Positions 32,301 through 39,700 of a stretch of DNA of 64,000 nucleotides are shown here, in pieces. Position 1 is the stretch's first letter. Every line of letters starts with the position of its first letter. Source of the stretch: Acidovorax sp. A79 (GTDB taxonomy: Bacteria > Pseudomonadota > Gammaproteobacteria > Burkholderiales > Burkholderiaceae_C); assembly GCF_041154505.1 (NCBI RefSeq), contig NZ_AP028672.1, positions 1,005,001-1,069,000 of the forward strand, read 5' to 3'. A program made the position numbers and the translations under genes. The notes under the pieces were generated by a model, which was given only the letters and a program-made list of their open reading frames with translations, was not told the DNA's origin and made no database searches.

Positions 32301-33518
32301 CCCGGCCGCCACGGGCGCGCCGTTGACCGTGACCGACGCCCCGGCGAAGGCGGGGGTGGGCGTGACGGTCACCGCGCTGACGGTGCCGGCCACCGATGCG
32401 GTGTAGAGCATTACGTCCGGATCGAACGCCGGGCTCGGTGTGCCCGCCGACAGGGCCAGCGCCGCCAGCCGGGCGTTGGTGTCGGGCGCGGCGCGGGCCA
32501 CGGTCACGGTGTAGGTCCTGGTGGCCAAGCCGTCCTCCGACTGCACGCCGACGGCGATCGCCGTGGCGGCCCCCGCCTGCAGCGCCACGGAATGCGGCAC
32601 GCCCGCCGCCAAGGACGCCCCGTTGACGGTGAGGGTGGCGGTGGATGCAGCTGGCGACGCCGTGAGCGACACCGCCGTGGTGGCATAGGGCACCGTGGCG
32701 CTGTAGCCCGTCACGGCGCTGTCGAAGGCCGGACTGAGCGCGGCGCCGGACAGGGCGAGGCTGTCCAGGTCGGCGCTGGCGCTGGCCAGCCGCGTGATGG
32801 CCAGATCGAAGGTGCGGGTGGTGCCGTCCTGAGCCATGGACTGCACCGTCACCGTGTTCGCGCCCAGGGCCAGCGGGATGGCCGGCGATGCGCTGCCGCT
32901 GGCCACCGGCTGGCCGTTGACCGTGAGGCCGGGGCAGTCCGCCGCCGTGGCGACCACCGCCACGGACCGGTCGCGCACGGTGGCGCTGTAGCTGTGCGTG
33001 GCCGGATCGAACGGCGGGGAGAGCATGCCCGCCGACAGCGCCAGGGCGGCCAGCTCGGCGTTGGCGCCCGGCCCCTCGCGCTCGATCTGCAGCGTGTAGA
33101 AGGCCCTGGCGGTGTAGTCGAACGACAGGGGCCGCTCCACCGCCAGCTCCACCGTGTTGGCGCCAAACGCCAGGGGGACGGACAGCGCGCCCTCCGTCTC
33201 GCCGCCGAACAGGTGGAGCGTCTGTCCCAGCGCCCGCACGGTATAGGGCTGGTAGTTGGGCTGCCAGGCCCGCACCGTGATGCTCTGCGGCGCGCAATGG
33301 CCGATGCGGATGCCCGGCACCGCCACCCGCAGCGGGTCGTCGGTAAGATCTCCCAGCGGGTAAACCGCGGCGACACCGCCCACCGCGATGGAGGCCAGCT
33401 GCGCGTAATTGGTGAAGCCGGGTTCCGGGTCATCGGCCACCGCCCCTCCGCAGGCACACGCCAGCAGACAACCCAGCACCCACCGGCGCATCCGCAACCC
33501 CGCCTTCCAACCGCCCAT
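29388..33518 (-). CDS. Giant cadherin-like/FG-GAP protein with IPTL-CTERM tail
   Basis: 1376 aa, predicted secreted. Signal peptide with MRRWVLGCLLACACGGAVA near residue 10. Then at least five cadherin-like beta-sandwich repeats (each with LALSAG-type start and PAFDP...YSASV), a block of seven FG-GAP/VCBS units with Ca-binding DVDGDG-type motifs (about residues 665-990), two more cadherin-like repeats, a choice-of-anchor-U-like domain, and a C-terminal VPTLSPW-hydrophobic-RRR tail of IPTL-CTERM type. Such tails are sorted by exosortase XrtH in related bacteria; no sorting enzyme is in this window. Start at ATG 33518 behind GGGGGAGGGG. Its upstream region carries a heptamer pair matching that of the collagen-like gene. 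Likely surface adhesin or matrix protein; function inferred. Confidence 0.85.
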   Translation of the reverse strand: MGGWKAGLRMRRWVLGCLLACACGGAVADDPEPGFTNYAQLASIAVGGVAAVYPLGDLTDDPLRVAVPGIRIGHCAPQSITVRAWQPNYQPYTVRALGQTLHLFGGETEGALSVPLAFGANTVELAVERPLSFDYTARAFYTLQIEREGPGANAELAALALSAGMLSPPFDPATHSYSATVRDRSVAVVATAADCPGLTVNGQPVASGSASPAIPLALGANTVTVQSMAQDGTTRTFDLAITRLASASADLDSLALSGAALSPAFDSAVTGYSATVPYATTAVSLTASPAASTATLTVNGASLAAGVPHSVALQAGAATAIAVGVQSEDGLATRTYTVTVARAAPDTNARLAALALSAGTPSPAFDPDVMLYTASVAGTVSAVTVTPTPAFAGASVTVNGAPVAAGGGVSVPLAPGTNTIAVRATAQDGATQRTYTLRVVRASLVNSARLLGLALSSGTPWPSFHPAIAAYTVRAASDASTLTVTPTAEDATATILVHGGPVVPGEASAPIPLQPGHNAITIQVTSTDGLQTGSYTLDVLRGRTDAALAGLTLSGGSLSPAFDPDVLAYSASVPFVMASVRVGLALPDAEATARVGGQMLRSGHAATVALAPGPNTVPVQVMSSDGMVQRTYLVSITRQAPQAVPLAHNPTAFAAPLSLPLEGTQAVTLAVGDVDGDGHVDIAAVSLVRRDIALLAGRGDGTFAAAQWSPVGLGDGFLLALGDFQGDGWLDAMAVDGSHAQLALGLGDGRFSALSPPLAWPPAAAAGVAALDVDGDGRPDLVSPGANGAAVQRGLGGGRFADAQPVGSLGWVRYVVGGDFNGDGRIDLVLASGDGALQLLPGLPLGGFGAPFDGTLGVPMGGAVPRVGDLDGDGRDDLVVAVSVNGVSTVFVLRGRPDGSFENPVRFASGLGPMIGQEVPQDVVVGDFNGDGHPDVAVLNGNGGAFNVAILAGQGDGSLAAPQLHYVPWLPSRMAMADLDGDGKPDLVMNALSNRGEGLRVLRNTAPDLAQVVPSSGTLSPAFSGAVTAYAVQLPVGGPDFTLTPWLAFGTAEVRVNGVPVASGSASAPVAVPAGGSAVVTVSVLARDGGTATYTFSATRPVPSANALLGALTLSAGSLGPAFDAGTLQYTASVDHAVASITLTPLAAEATASVRVNGALVARGSASAPIALAVGDNPVTVLVTAQSGATLSYVVRVVRPAAATQFTGEGPGGAVTAGFSGGGAGCGFAASRFVPAASVAPAAPTGVAFPHGLFDFATAGCAAGATLHFTITYPAPLPPGTRYWKWGPTPGNAAAHWYELPATISGNTVRFSITDGGLGDDDFALGPNGAVRDAGGPGVPMVSGATAVPTLSPWALLLLAAGVAALAGAGRRRAAR

Positions 33519-33563
33519 ATCCCCTCCCCCTTCAGCCGCTGCACGGCACCGCGTTGGGCCGCG

Positions 33564-33569
33564 ATTGTT
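33564..33569 (-). promoter_or_regulatory. Candidate -10 box of the giant IPTL-CTERM gene
   Basis: Minus-strand AACAAT located 8 bases after the TCAACGC heptamer pair (33578-33595) and 45 bases before the ATG. It has no good -35, as expected if an activator binds the heptamers in its place. The collagen-like gene has CACAAT at the matching position. Confidence 0.5.
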
Positions 33570-33577
33570 CGCAGGCA

Positions 33578-33595
33578 GCGTTGACGCAGCGTTGA
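33578..33595 (-). promoter_or_regulatory. SARP/BTAD-type direct repeat, site 2
   Basis: Minus strand reads TCAACGC-TGCG-TCAACGC: two identical heptamers with a 4-bp spacer (11-bp period). The copy at 36695-36712 upstream of the collagen-like gene has the same heptamers and the same spacing. SARP-family activators typically bind heptameric direct repeats at 11-bp periodicity just upstream of the -10. The adjacent gene 36783-40580 encodes a BTAD regulator. Binding is inferred. Confidence 0.65.
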
Positions 33596-33649
33596 ACGCC
33601 CGCCGCCCTGGCGGGTGCACGCGGGAGCGCAGGCACCGGTCCGTGCATG

Positions 33650-33714
33650 TTTTGCTATATTTTTAATAGCTTCCAGCGCTTTGCGGTAAAGCGCTGCAGC
33701 CCAAAATGACATCA
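33650..33714 (+). repeat. Dispersed intergenic repeat, copy B
   Basis: TTTTGCTATATTTTTAATAGC lead, then CCAGCGCTTTGCGGTAAAGCGCTG, an imperfect palindrome AGCGCTTT-GCGG-TAAAGCGCT, then CAAAATGACATCAA. The last bases overlap the stop of the Ig-like gene at 33712. It lies between that gene and the giant IPTL-CTERM gene and could act as a weak terminator on the minus strand. Confidence 0.6.
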
Positions 33715-34281
33715 ATCCTTGCGCTGACGGCGGCGTGCGGTGGCCGCGCCCCCGGCCATCAGCAGCGCCAGCAACGTGCCCGCCCACGGGCCGCCCAGCG
33801 GTACGGCGACCGGGGTCGCGGGCCCCCCTGGACCGGGCGCGGCGGCCACCGAGAACACATAGGTCACCGTGGCCGTCTGCGCCGCGGCGTCCGTGACCTG
33901 CACCGAAAAGCCGTAGTGGCCCGCTGCCGTGGGGGCGCCCGACAGCACGCCCCCCGCGGACAGGGACATGCCCGCCGGCAGGCTGCTTCCGGCCGCCAGG
34001 GCGTAGGTGTAGGGCGGCGTGCCCCCCGTGGCCGACAGGCTCTGGCTGTAGGCCACGCCCGCCACGCCCCCGGGCAGGCTGCCCCCCGTGAGCACCGGCG
34101 TGCTGGCCAGAGGAATGACGGCGCCGCTGTGCAGCACCACGCCGCCGCCCGACGACAGGCCCGCTACGGCCTGCCCCGCGATGGCGCCGGCCTGGGCCGC
34201 TGCGGGCGGCGCCCCCAGGGCGCCAGCCAGCAGGGCGAGCGCAGCAGCCGCGCGGCCCGAGGAGAGAAGAAAGGATGGCAT
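33712..34281 (-). CDS. Small Ig-like (He_PIG) protein with IPTL-CTERM-like tail
   Basis: 189 aa. Signal peptide (residues 1-28, ending AAAQA). Then a putative-Ig domain with GGTPPYTYALAAGSSLPAGM and GVLSGAPTAAGHYGFSVQVTDA, typical of He_PIG repeats. The C-terminus is VAVPLGGPW, a hydrophobic stretch, then ARRRQRKD, which is a degenerate match to IPTL-CTERM sorting tails. It follows the tail-collar gene by 17 bp, so it is probably the last gene of that transcript. The start at 34281 has AGGGAG about 7 bases upstream. Function unknown; probably surface-exposed. Confidence 0.75.
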   Translation of the reverse strand: MPSFLLSSGRAAAALALLAGALGAPPAAAQAGAIAGQAVAGLSSGGGVVLHSGAVIPLASTPVLTGGSLPGGVAGVAYSQSLSATGGTPPYTYALAAGSSLPAGMSLSAGGVLSGAPTAAGHYGFSVQVTDAAAQTATVTYVFSVAAAPGPGGPATPVAVPLGGPWAGTLLALLMAGGAATARRRQRKD

Positions 34282-34298
34282 GCCGCGCTCCCTGCCCG

Positions 34299-34919
34299 CT
34301 AGTTCCGCGTGGGGTACGTGCCGCCCACGCAGATGATGTAGTTCAGCGCCAGCGACGGCGGCAGCCTCTCGAACGGCTGGGTGGAGCCCGCGCTCCCCAC
34401 GGACGTGAGCGCCAGCCGGGTGTCGGGCGCGACCGCCGCGAAGGCGCCCGCCTCCGGCACCGCGGCCAGCGCCATGCCGGCAGCGGGCGTGGCGCTGGTG
34501 GCCGCGCCGCCCGCCGCCGCCACCGCGTGGCTGTGGGGCGGCAGGTTCCAGTGCTGAAGCCACATCTGCTCGTCGCCCCGGTGCGTGCCTTCGACGACGT
34601 CGGTGGCCAGCCCCAGTCCCTGGCCCGTACCCACCGGGATCCGGCTGCCCAGATGGGGCAGGTTGAAGTGGGTCATGCCGTCGCCGCCCCAGGTGGTGCC
34701 CAGCACCGAGAAAAGCGCGTTGTGGTCGGTGATGCTCAGGGCCTGGCCGTTGGCGAGCATCCAGCCCACCGGCGCGTAGTCGCCCGCGAACAGCCGCACA
34801 TCGCCCAGCAGGCAGTTGTCGGCCACCTGCGCGCCGGTGCCGGCGCATGCCAGCAGGCCCGTGCCGGCCAGCAGGAGCTGGCCCAGCCGTGTTCGCCGTG
34901 TTTGCATGGCGGTGCTCAC
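34299..34919 (-). CDS. Tail-collar domain protein (microcystin-dependent type)
   Basis: 206 aa. Signal peptide (about residues 8-31), then a tail-collar domain: LGDVRLFAGDYAPVGWMLANGQ, FSVLGTTWGGDGMTHFNLPHLGSRIPVG, and C-terminal LNYIICVGGTYPTRN. This is the pattern of MdpB-like microcystin-dependent proteins, a family related to phage tail-fibre collars but encoded chromosomally. It overlaps its upstream paralog by 4 bases; the start reads as GTG at 34919, and an ATG at 34907 is an alternative. No phage genes surround it. Likely a secreted or surface protein. Confidence 0.82.
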   Translation of the reverse strand: MSTAMQTRRTRLGQLLLAGTGLLACAGTGAQVADNCLLGDVRLFAGDYAPVGWMLANGQALSITDHNALFSVLGTTWGGDGMTHFNLPHLGSRIPVGTGQGLGLATDVVEGTHRGDEQMWLQHWNLPPHSHAVAAAGGAATSATPAAGMALAAVPEAGAFAAVAPDTRLALTSVGSAGSTQPFERLPPSLALNYIICVGGTYPTRN

Positions 34920-35518
34920 GGCCGGACGGGGAAGTCACCCGCGGTGCAGATGATGTAGTTCATGCCCAGGCTCGGCGGCAGGATCAGGAACGCCTGTCCG
35001 TTGCCGGCGGACGCCACGCTGGTGGCGGCCAGCTGCACCGACGGCGACGCGGCGGCATACAGCCCCGCGTTCTGCGCCACGGCCAACACCTTGTCGCTGC
35101 CGGGGGTGCCCGTGGTGGCCGGGGCATTGCTGGCCACGTTCAGGGCGTGGATGTGCAGGGGCATCTGGCCGGTGGTCAGCGTGTGCGTCTCAGCGCCCCA
35201 CTGGTCCCCCAGCGCGCGGTAGGTCAGTCCGAACCCTTGCCCCTCGCCGACCGCCACGCGCCCGCGCAGGTCCGGCAGGGCGAAGGTGGAGGATCCGTTG
35301 CCGCCGTAGGTGGTGCCCAGGATGCTGAACAGCGCTGCCGTCTGGGCGTTGAGGGCCAGCATCTGCCCCTGCGCCAGGGCCCAGTTGCGGGGCGCGAAGT
35401 TGCCGGCGAACAGGCGCAGCTCACCCATCATGCATTCCTGCTGCGCCATCACGGGCGATGCGCCGGCGGCCAGGGCGGCCGCCAGGGCCAGGGAAGCAAA
35501 AGCGTGGTTCTTCTTCAT
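34916..35518 (-). CDS. Tail-collar domain protein, paralog of the next gene
   Basis: 200 aa. Signal peptide (MKKNHAFASLALAAALAAGASPVMAQQ). It has the same collar architecture as the downstream gene: GELRLFAGNFAPRNWALAQGQ, FSILGTTYGGNGSSTFALPDLRGR, and MNYIICTAGDFPVRP at the end. The two proteins look like a tandem duplication with clear divergence. The stop overlaps the start of the next gene. It begins 22 bp after the collagen-like gene. The open frame runs further upstream, but ATG 35518 yields the signal peptide and has AGAGA before it. Confidence 0.82.
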   Translation of the reverse strand: MKKNHAFASLALAAALAAGASPVMAQQECMMGELRLFAGNFAPRNWALAQGQMLALNAQTAALFSILGTTYGGNGSSTFALPDLRGRVAVGEGQGFGLTYRALGDQWGAETHTLTTGQMPLHIHALNVASNAPATTGTPGSDKVLAVAQNAGLYAAASPSVQLAATSVASAGNGQAFLILPPSLGMNYIICTAGDFPVRP

Positions 35519-35540
35519 GGCATGTCGTTCTCTTGATGCA

Positions 35541-36629
35541 TCACTGCGCGGCGATGAAGCACACCGGCTGCGCCGTCTCGGCGCTGTCGAGCCAGCCCAG
35601 CGCCAGCGTGACCGCGCCGGCCGCCTTGGCCACCGGGTGCACGGCGCGCGCGCGGCCCGTGGGCGCGGCCCGCGCGTCCAGCACCAGCGTGTAGCCGGCG
35701 CTGGCGAAGGCGGTGGTGAAGGTGATCTGGTGCTGGCCGGTGCCGCCGTCGTAGGCCACGGTGTAGCCCGTGCCGCTGCCGGCCTGCCCCACGCTGAAGC
35801 AGCCGTGCACCAGGTTGCCGGCGCCGCCGCCGGCCGGGCCGGCGGGGCCCTGCGGCCCGGCAGGCCCCTGCGGACCCTGGGCGCCGTTGCAGACGTAGGC
35901 GGTGGCGGAGATCTCGCCCGCGTCCAGCACGCCGTTGCTGTTCGCATCGCTGCCACCCTGCACCCGCGTGCCGCCGGTGGCGCAGTTGGCGCCAACAGCC
36001 TCGGCGGCGGTGGCGATGAGCGCCCGCGTACCCGCCGCGCCGGTGGGACCGGCCGGGCCGATGGGGCCGGCCGGTCCCGCTAGACCCGCCGGCCCCTGCG
36101 GGCCGGTGGCCGCGCCGCAGGCCCAGCCGGTGGCCGTCTGCAGCAGCGTCTCGCCCACGGCGCACACCTGGCCGATCTTGGCGGCGGTGACCGCGCCGTC
36201 GGCGACGGTCTTCGCGCTCAGGGCATAGGGCGCGCTGGACAGGGGCATGCGCGGCGCCAGCTCGGCGGCGCCGTTCACGCTCACGCCCAGGTAATACGGC
36301 TGGTCGAACGGCAAGGCCAGCGGGGCGATGCTGCCCAGCTGCACGCTGAAGACGCCGGTCGCCAGTGCCACCGCCGGATGGGTCTCCTCCCACAGCGCCG
36401 CGCCGCCCGTGGCCGCATCGTAGAGCCGGAACTGCAATTGCACGGGCCCCGCCAGCGGCCCGCCACCAGGCTGGGTGAGCTGCCCCTGGTAGCTGACGGA
36501 GGCGGGCACCGCCGCATGGCTGCCTTGCGCCGCCAGCCCCCAGCCCAGCGCCAGGGCCATGGCAGCGGCACGCACGGCGCCACGCCATGGGTACGCCGCC
36601 TCGGCCTTCTTCGCTGCATTCACGACCAT
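35541..36629 (-). CDS. Collagen-like secreted protein
   Basis: 362 aa. Signal peptide (about residues 17-40), an N-terminal beta-rich domain ([23 protein letters not shown]...), then two collagen-like Gly-X-Y stretches: [20 protein letters not shown] at about residue 178 and [19 protein letters not shown] at about 250. Between them sits a DUF7151-like segment ([16 protein letters not shown]). A C-terminal adhesin-like domain of about 90 aa ends the protein. Start ATG 36629 has a strong GGGAGGAGG. It is the first gene of the four-gene unit behind SARP-type site 1. Collagen-like proteins of bacteria are usually surface fibres. Role inferred. Confidence 0.82.
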   Translation of the reverse strand: MVVNAAKKAEAAYPWRGAVRAAAMALALGWGLAAQGSHAAVPASVSYQGQLTQPGGGPLAGPVQLQFRLYDAATGGAALWEETHPAVALATGVFSVQLGSIAPLALPFDQPYYLGVSVNGAAELAPRMPLSSAPYALSAKTVADGAVTAAKIGQVCAVGETLLQTATGWACGAATGPQGPAGLAGPAGPIGPAGPTGAAGTRALIATAAEAVGANCATGGTRVQGGSDANSNGVLDAGEISATAYVCNGAQGPQGPAGPQGPAGPAGGGAGNLVHGCFSVGQAGSGTGYTVAYDGGTGQHQITFTTAFASAGYTLVLDARAAPTGRARAVHPVAKAAGAVTLALGWLDSAETAQPVCFIAAQ

Positions 36630-36679
36630 CCCGCCTCCTCCCTGTTACGCCGCGCCGCGGCACCTTGGACAAGGGGCGG

Positions 36680-36685
36680 ATTGTG
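36680..36685 (-). promoter_or_regulatory. Candidate -10 box of the collagen-like operon
   Basis: Minus-strand CACAAT, 9 bases after the TCAACGC heptamer pair and 50 bases before the ATG of the collagen-like gene. It parallels AACAAT upstream of the giant IPTL-CTERM gene. Confidence 0.5.
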
Positions 36686-36694
36686 GAAAGCAGG

Positions 36695-36712
36695 GCGTTG
36701 ACAGAGCGTTGA
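36695..36712 (-). promoter_or_regulatory. SARP/BTAD-type direct repeat, site 1
   Basis: Minus strand reads TCAACGC-TCTG-TCAACGC, two identical heptamers at an 11-bp period. The flanks TTCAACGCT...GTCAACGC are also shared with site 2 at 33578-33595. It lies 66-83 bp upstream of the collagen-like ATG and 71 bp past the end of the BTAD regulator gene on the same strand. Binding by that regulator is inferred. Confidence 0.65.
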
Positions 36713-36782
36713 ATGCCGCGATCGCGGCCCTGGACCGGGCCCGCGACAAAACGTCGGGGGGCAGGCCGCCGCGATGCTTCCG

Positions 36783-39700
36783 TCAGGGGCGCATGGCCGC
36801 GGCCGCCGCGGTGCACTGCGCCAGGCATTCCCGTGCCTCGTGCAGATCCGGGTTGCCAGGCAGGTCCGACACGCGAGCCAATGCGGGTTCGAGCAGCGCC
36901 GCCGCTTCGCCGCAGGCCCCCTGCGCCGCCAGCAGGCGTGCGATGCGCGTGGCGCTGCGCAGCGCAAACAGGGCCGCGCCGCAGGCCTCGGACCGCGCCA
37001 GTGCGTCGCGGTACAGCCGCAGCGCCGGCGCGGTGTCGGACGGCCGCAGCTGCAGCAGGGCATCGCCCCGCAGGCGCAGGAGTTCTGCGACGAAATGCGT
37101 GTCGTGGTGCGCGGCCGCCTTGTGCAGCGCCTCGTCGATGGCGGGCAGCGCCTCGGCGCCACGGCCCAGGTGCAGCAGCGCATCGATGAGGAACGCCATG
37201 AAGGTGATCTCGATCACGCGGAACACCTGCCGCGCGCCCTCCAGGCCCTCGCGGACGGGGGCCAGCGCGCGGGCATCGCCCTGCACCGCCTGCGCCCAGC
37301 CCAGCACCGCCGCGGCGGCGGCCTGCCACAGCAGCAGCCGGTGGTGCTGCGCGTAGGCCAGCAGTTCGGCGCTGAGGGCGGCGGCGTGCTCCGGATCGCG
37401 CAGGTGGCGGTAGAGCACGGCGGCGCAGCTGAACGCAAAGCCGAAGCTGTGCGCGTGGCCCAGCGTGCGTGCCAGGGCCACGTTGTCATCGGCCAGCGCC
37501 CGCGCGCGCGGCAGGTCGCCCTCGATCCAGTGCACCCAGGCCAGCAGGGCGCGCGCGGCGATGCCGATGTCCTCGCCGAACCGCGCGATCGATTCGGCAC
37601 TGCCCACCCGCGTGCTCCAGCCGATGGCTGCCTCCAGGTGCCCCCGCGAGCGCGCGAACTCGCCCAGCCACAGGGTGTTGTTGCCGTAGGCGTACTCCAC
37701 GGCCATGCGCCGCGCCGGGTCGGCGCTGCCCTCGGCCATGCGGGCCAGGCGGTCGGCGTATTCCAGCGGATGCTCATCCTCGCTGTGGCGCCCCACCATC
37801 CACAGGCCCCACATGAGCGGGAACAGGTCCATGCCCGGCGGCGCGCTGGCGGCGAGCGCCCAGGCGCGGTGAAAGCAATCCCTGGCCGCGTCGGAGCCAT
37901 AACCCTGCGCGCCCACCAGGGCCGTGCCCAGGCCGACCTGCAGCAGCAGCTCGTCGCGCGCGCGGCCCGGGTCGTCCTCGGGCAGCGCCTGCACGGCGGC
38001 CAGGCCCGCATAGAAGTCGTGGATGGCCTCCCCCAGCACCGAGCGCGATGCGGCCTGGGTGCCGGCCACCCACCAGGCATGCGCAGCGGCGGGATGGATG
38101 GATTCGGACAGGTGGTGGGCAAGGATTGCGGGATAGGCCCGCACACGCTCGGAAAAATCGGTGCGCAACGCCTCGGCCAGCCGGGCATGCAGCCGCCGCC
38201 GCTCGGCCTGGGCCAGCGATTCGTAGGCGGCCTGGCGGATGAGCGCATGGCGGAAATACAGCGGCCCGCCGAGCCGCCGCCGCACCAACCCCGCGTGCTG
38301 CAGTACCTCCAGGCCGCCGCCCACATCGTCCTGCGGCCCGGCGATGGCGCGCAGCAGGTCCTCTCCGAAGTCGCGGCCGATGCAGGCCGCGTACTGTGCG
38401 ATGCGCTTGGCCGGCCCCATTCCATCCAGGCGCGCGGCCAATGCGTCCCACAGCGTGGCCGGCACCTCGCTGTGGCCTGCGCCCCCCGCCAGAGCGGCAC
38501 GGGCCAGTTCCTCGGCGTACAGGGGCACCCCGTCGGCGCGGCCCACGATGGACGCCATCTGGGAATCCCCCAGCCGCGTGCCGCCCTCCAGCTGCGTCAC
38601 CAGGGCGCGGATGGACTGGTACGACAGCGGCGCCAGTTCCAGTTGCACCGCCAGCCTGGCGGCCAGCGGCCCATGCGGCTGCGCCCGCGTGGTGCACAGC
38701 AGAAGCAAGGGGGCATCGCGGTCTGGCGCCAGCATGCGCTCGAGCAGCTCCGATGTGGCCTGGTCGGCCCAGTGCAGGTCCTCCACGACGAGAAGCAGCG
38801 GCCGGCCATCGCTGCCGGTGCCGAACAGCCGCGCCAGCAGGTGCTGCTCGCGTTCCTTGCGCTGGGCCGGGTACAGGGGCTGCGCAGCGGCGGCAATGCC
38901 GGGGTCCATGGGCAAGCCCAGCAGGTGCAGCAGCACGGGCAGCTCCGCCAGGGCGGTCTCTGTCCCCAGCTCTTGCAGGACCTGGACGGCGGCCTGGACA
39001 GCGCCCTGGTGCGCATCGGCGGGCGTGCCGTGGTCCAGCCCCATCTGGCGCTGCAGCTGCTCGACAAAGGGAAAATAGGGGATGTGGGCCGACTCGGCCT
39101 GGCAGGCCACTTCGGCGACCCGGCCGCCACAGGCCCGGACCTGCTGGGCCAGGGCCGCCGCCAGGCGGGACTTGCCCTTGCCGGCATCGGCCCGCAGCAG
39201 CACGCCCACCTGCCGCCCCCGCTGCGCGTCGCCCCACGCGGCCAGCAGCCTGTCCAGCTCCTGGCGCCGCCCGACCAGGGGAGAGGCGGGGCGCTCCTCC
39301 GCATCCCCGCGGCGCATGTCCTGCCTTCGGGCCAGCAGCACCGCCGCGCCCTCCTGGGCAGAGCCCCATTGGAAATGCGTCTCCAGGATGCCGCGCAACG
39401 CGGCGCTGGCCAAGACGCCCCCCGCCGGCGCGGCCTGCGCCATGCGGCGCGCCGTCCTGGTGAGCGTGCCCGCCGCATCGGGCGGGCCTTGGGATTCGGC
39501 CACAAAGGCCCAGCCCGCGTGCAGGCCCACGCGCGGCACGAGGTCCGCCGCGCAGCCCGCGGCACGCCACGTCTGCACCAGGGCGAGAGCGGCCTGCGCG
39601 GCATCGCGCGGCGCATGCTCGCGCGCGCTGGGGTAGCCGAAGAAGGCGAGCAGCTCGCCCCCCTGCGCCGCGACCACATGGCCTGCGTACCCGCGAACAA

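Noticed and set aside
29631..33584. A very long plus-strand open frame (1317 codons) opposite the giant IPTL-CTERM gene
   Set aside because: Residue composition is Gln/Arg/His-rich with no recognisable domain, and it is the antisense shadow of a GC-rich repeat gene. The minus-strand frame has a signal peptide, repeats and a sorting tail.
34299..35518. A prophage remnant, suggested by tail-collar domains
   Set aside because: No integrase, terminase, capsid or attachment-site repeats nearby; both genes encode signal peptides and belong to the microcystin-dependent protein type.
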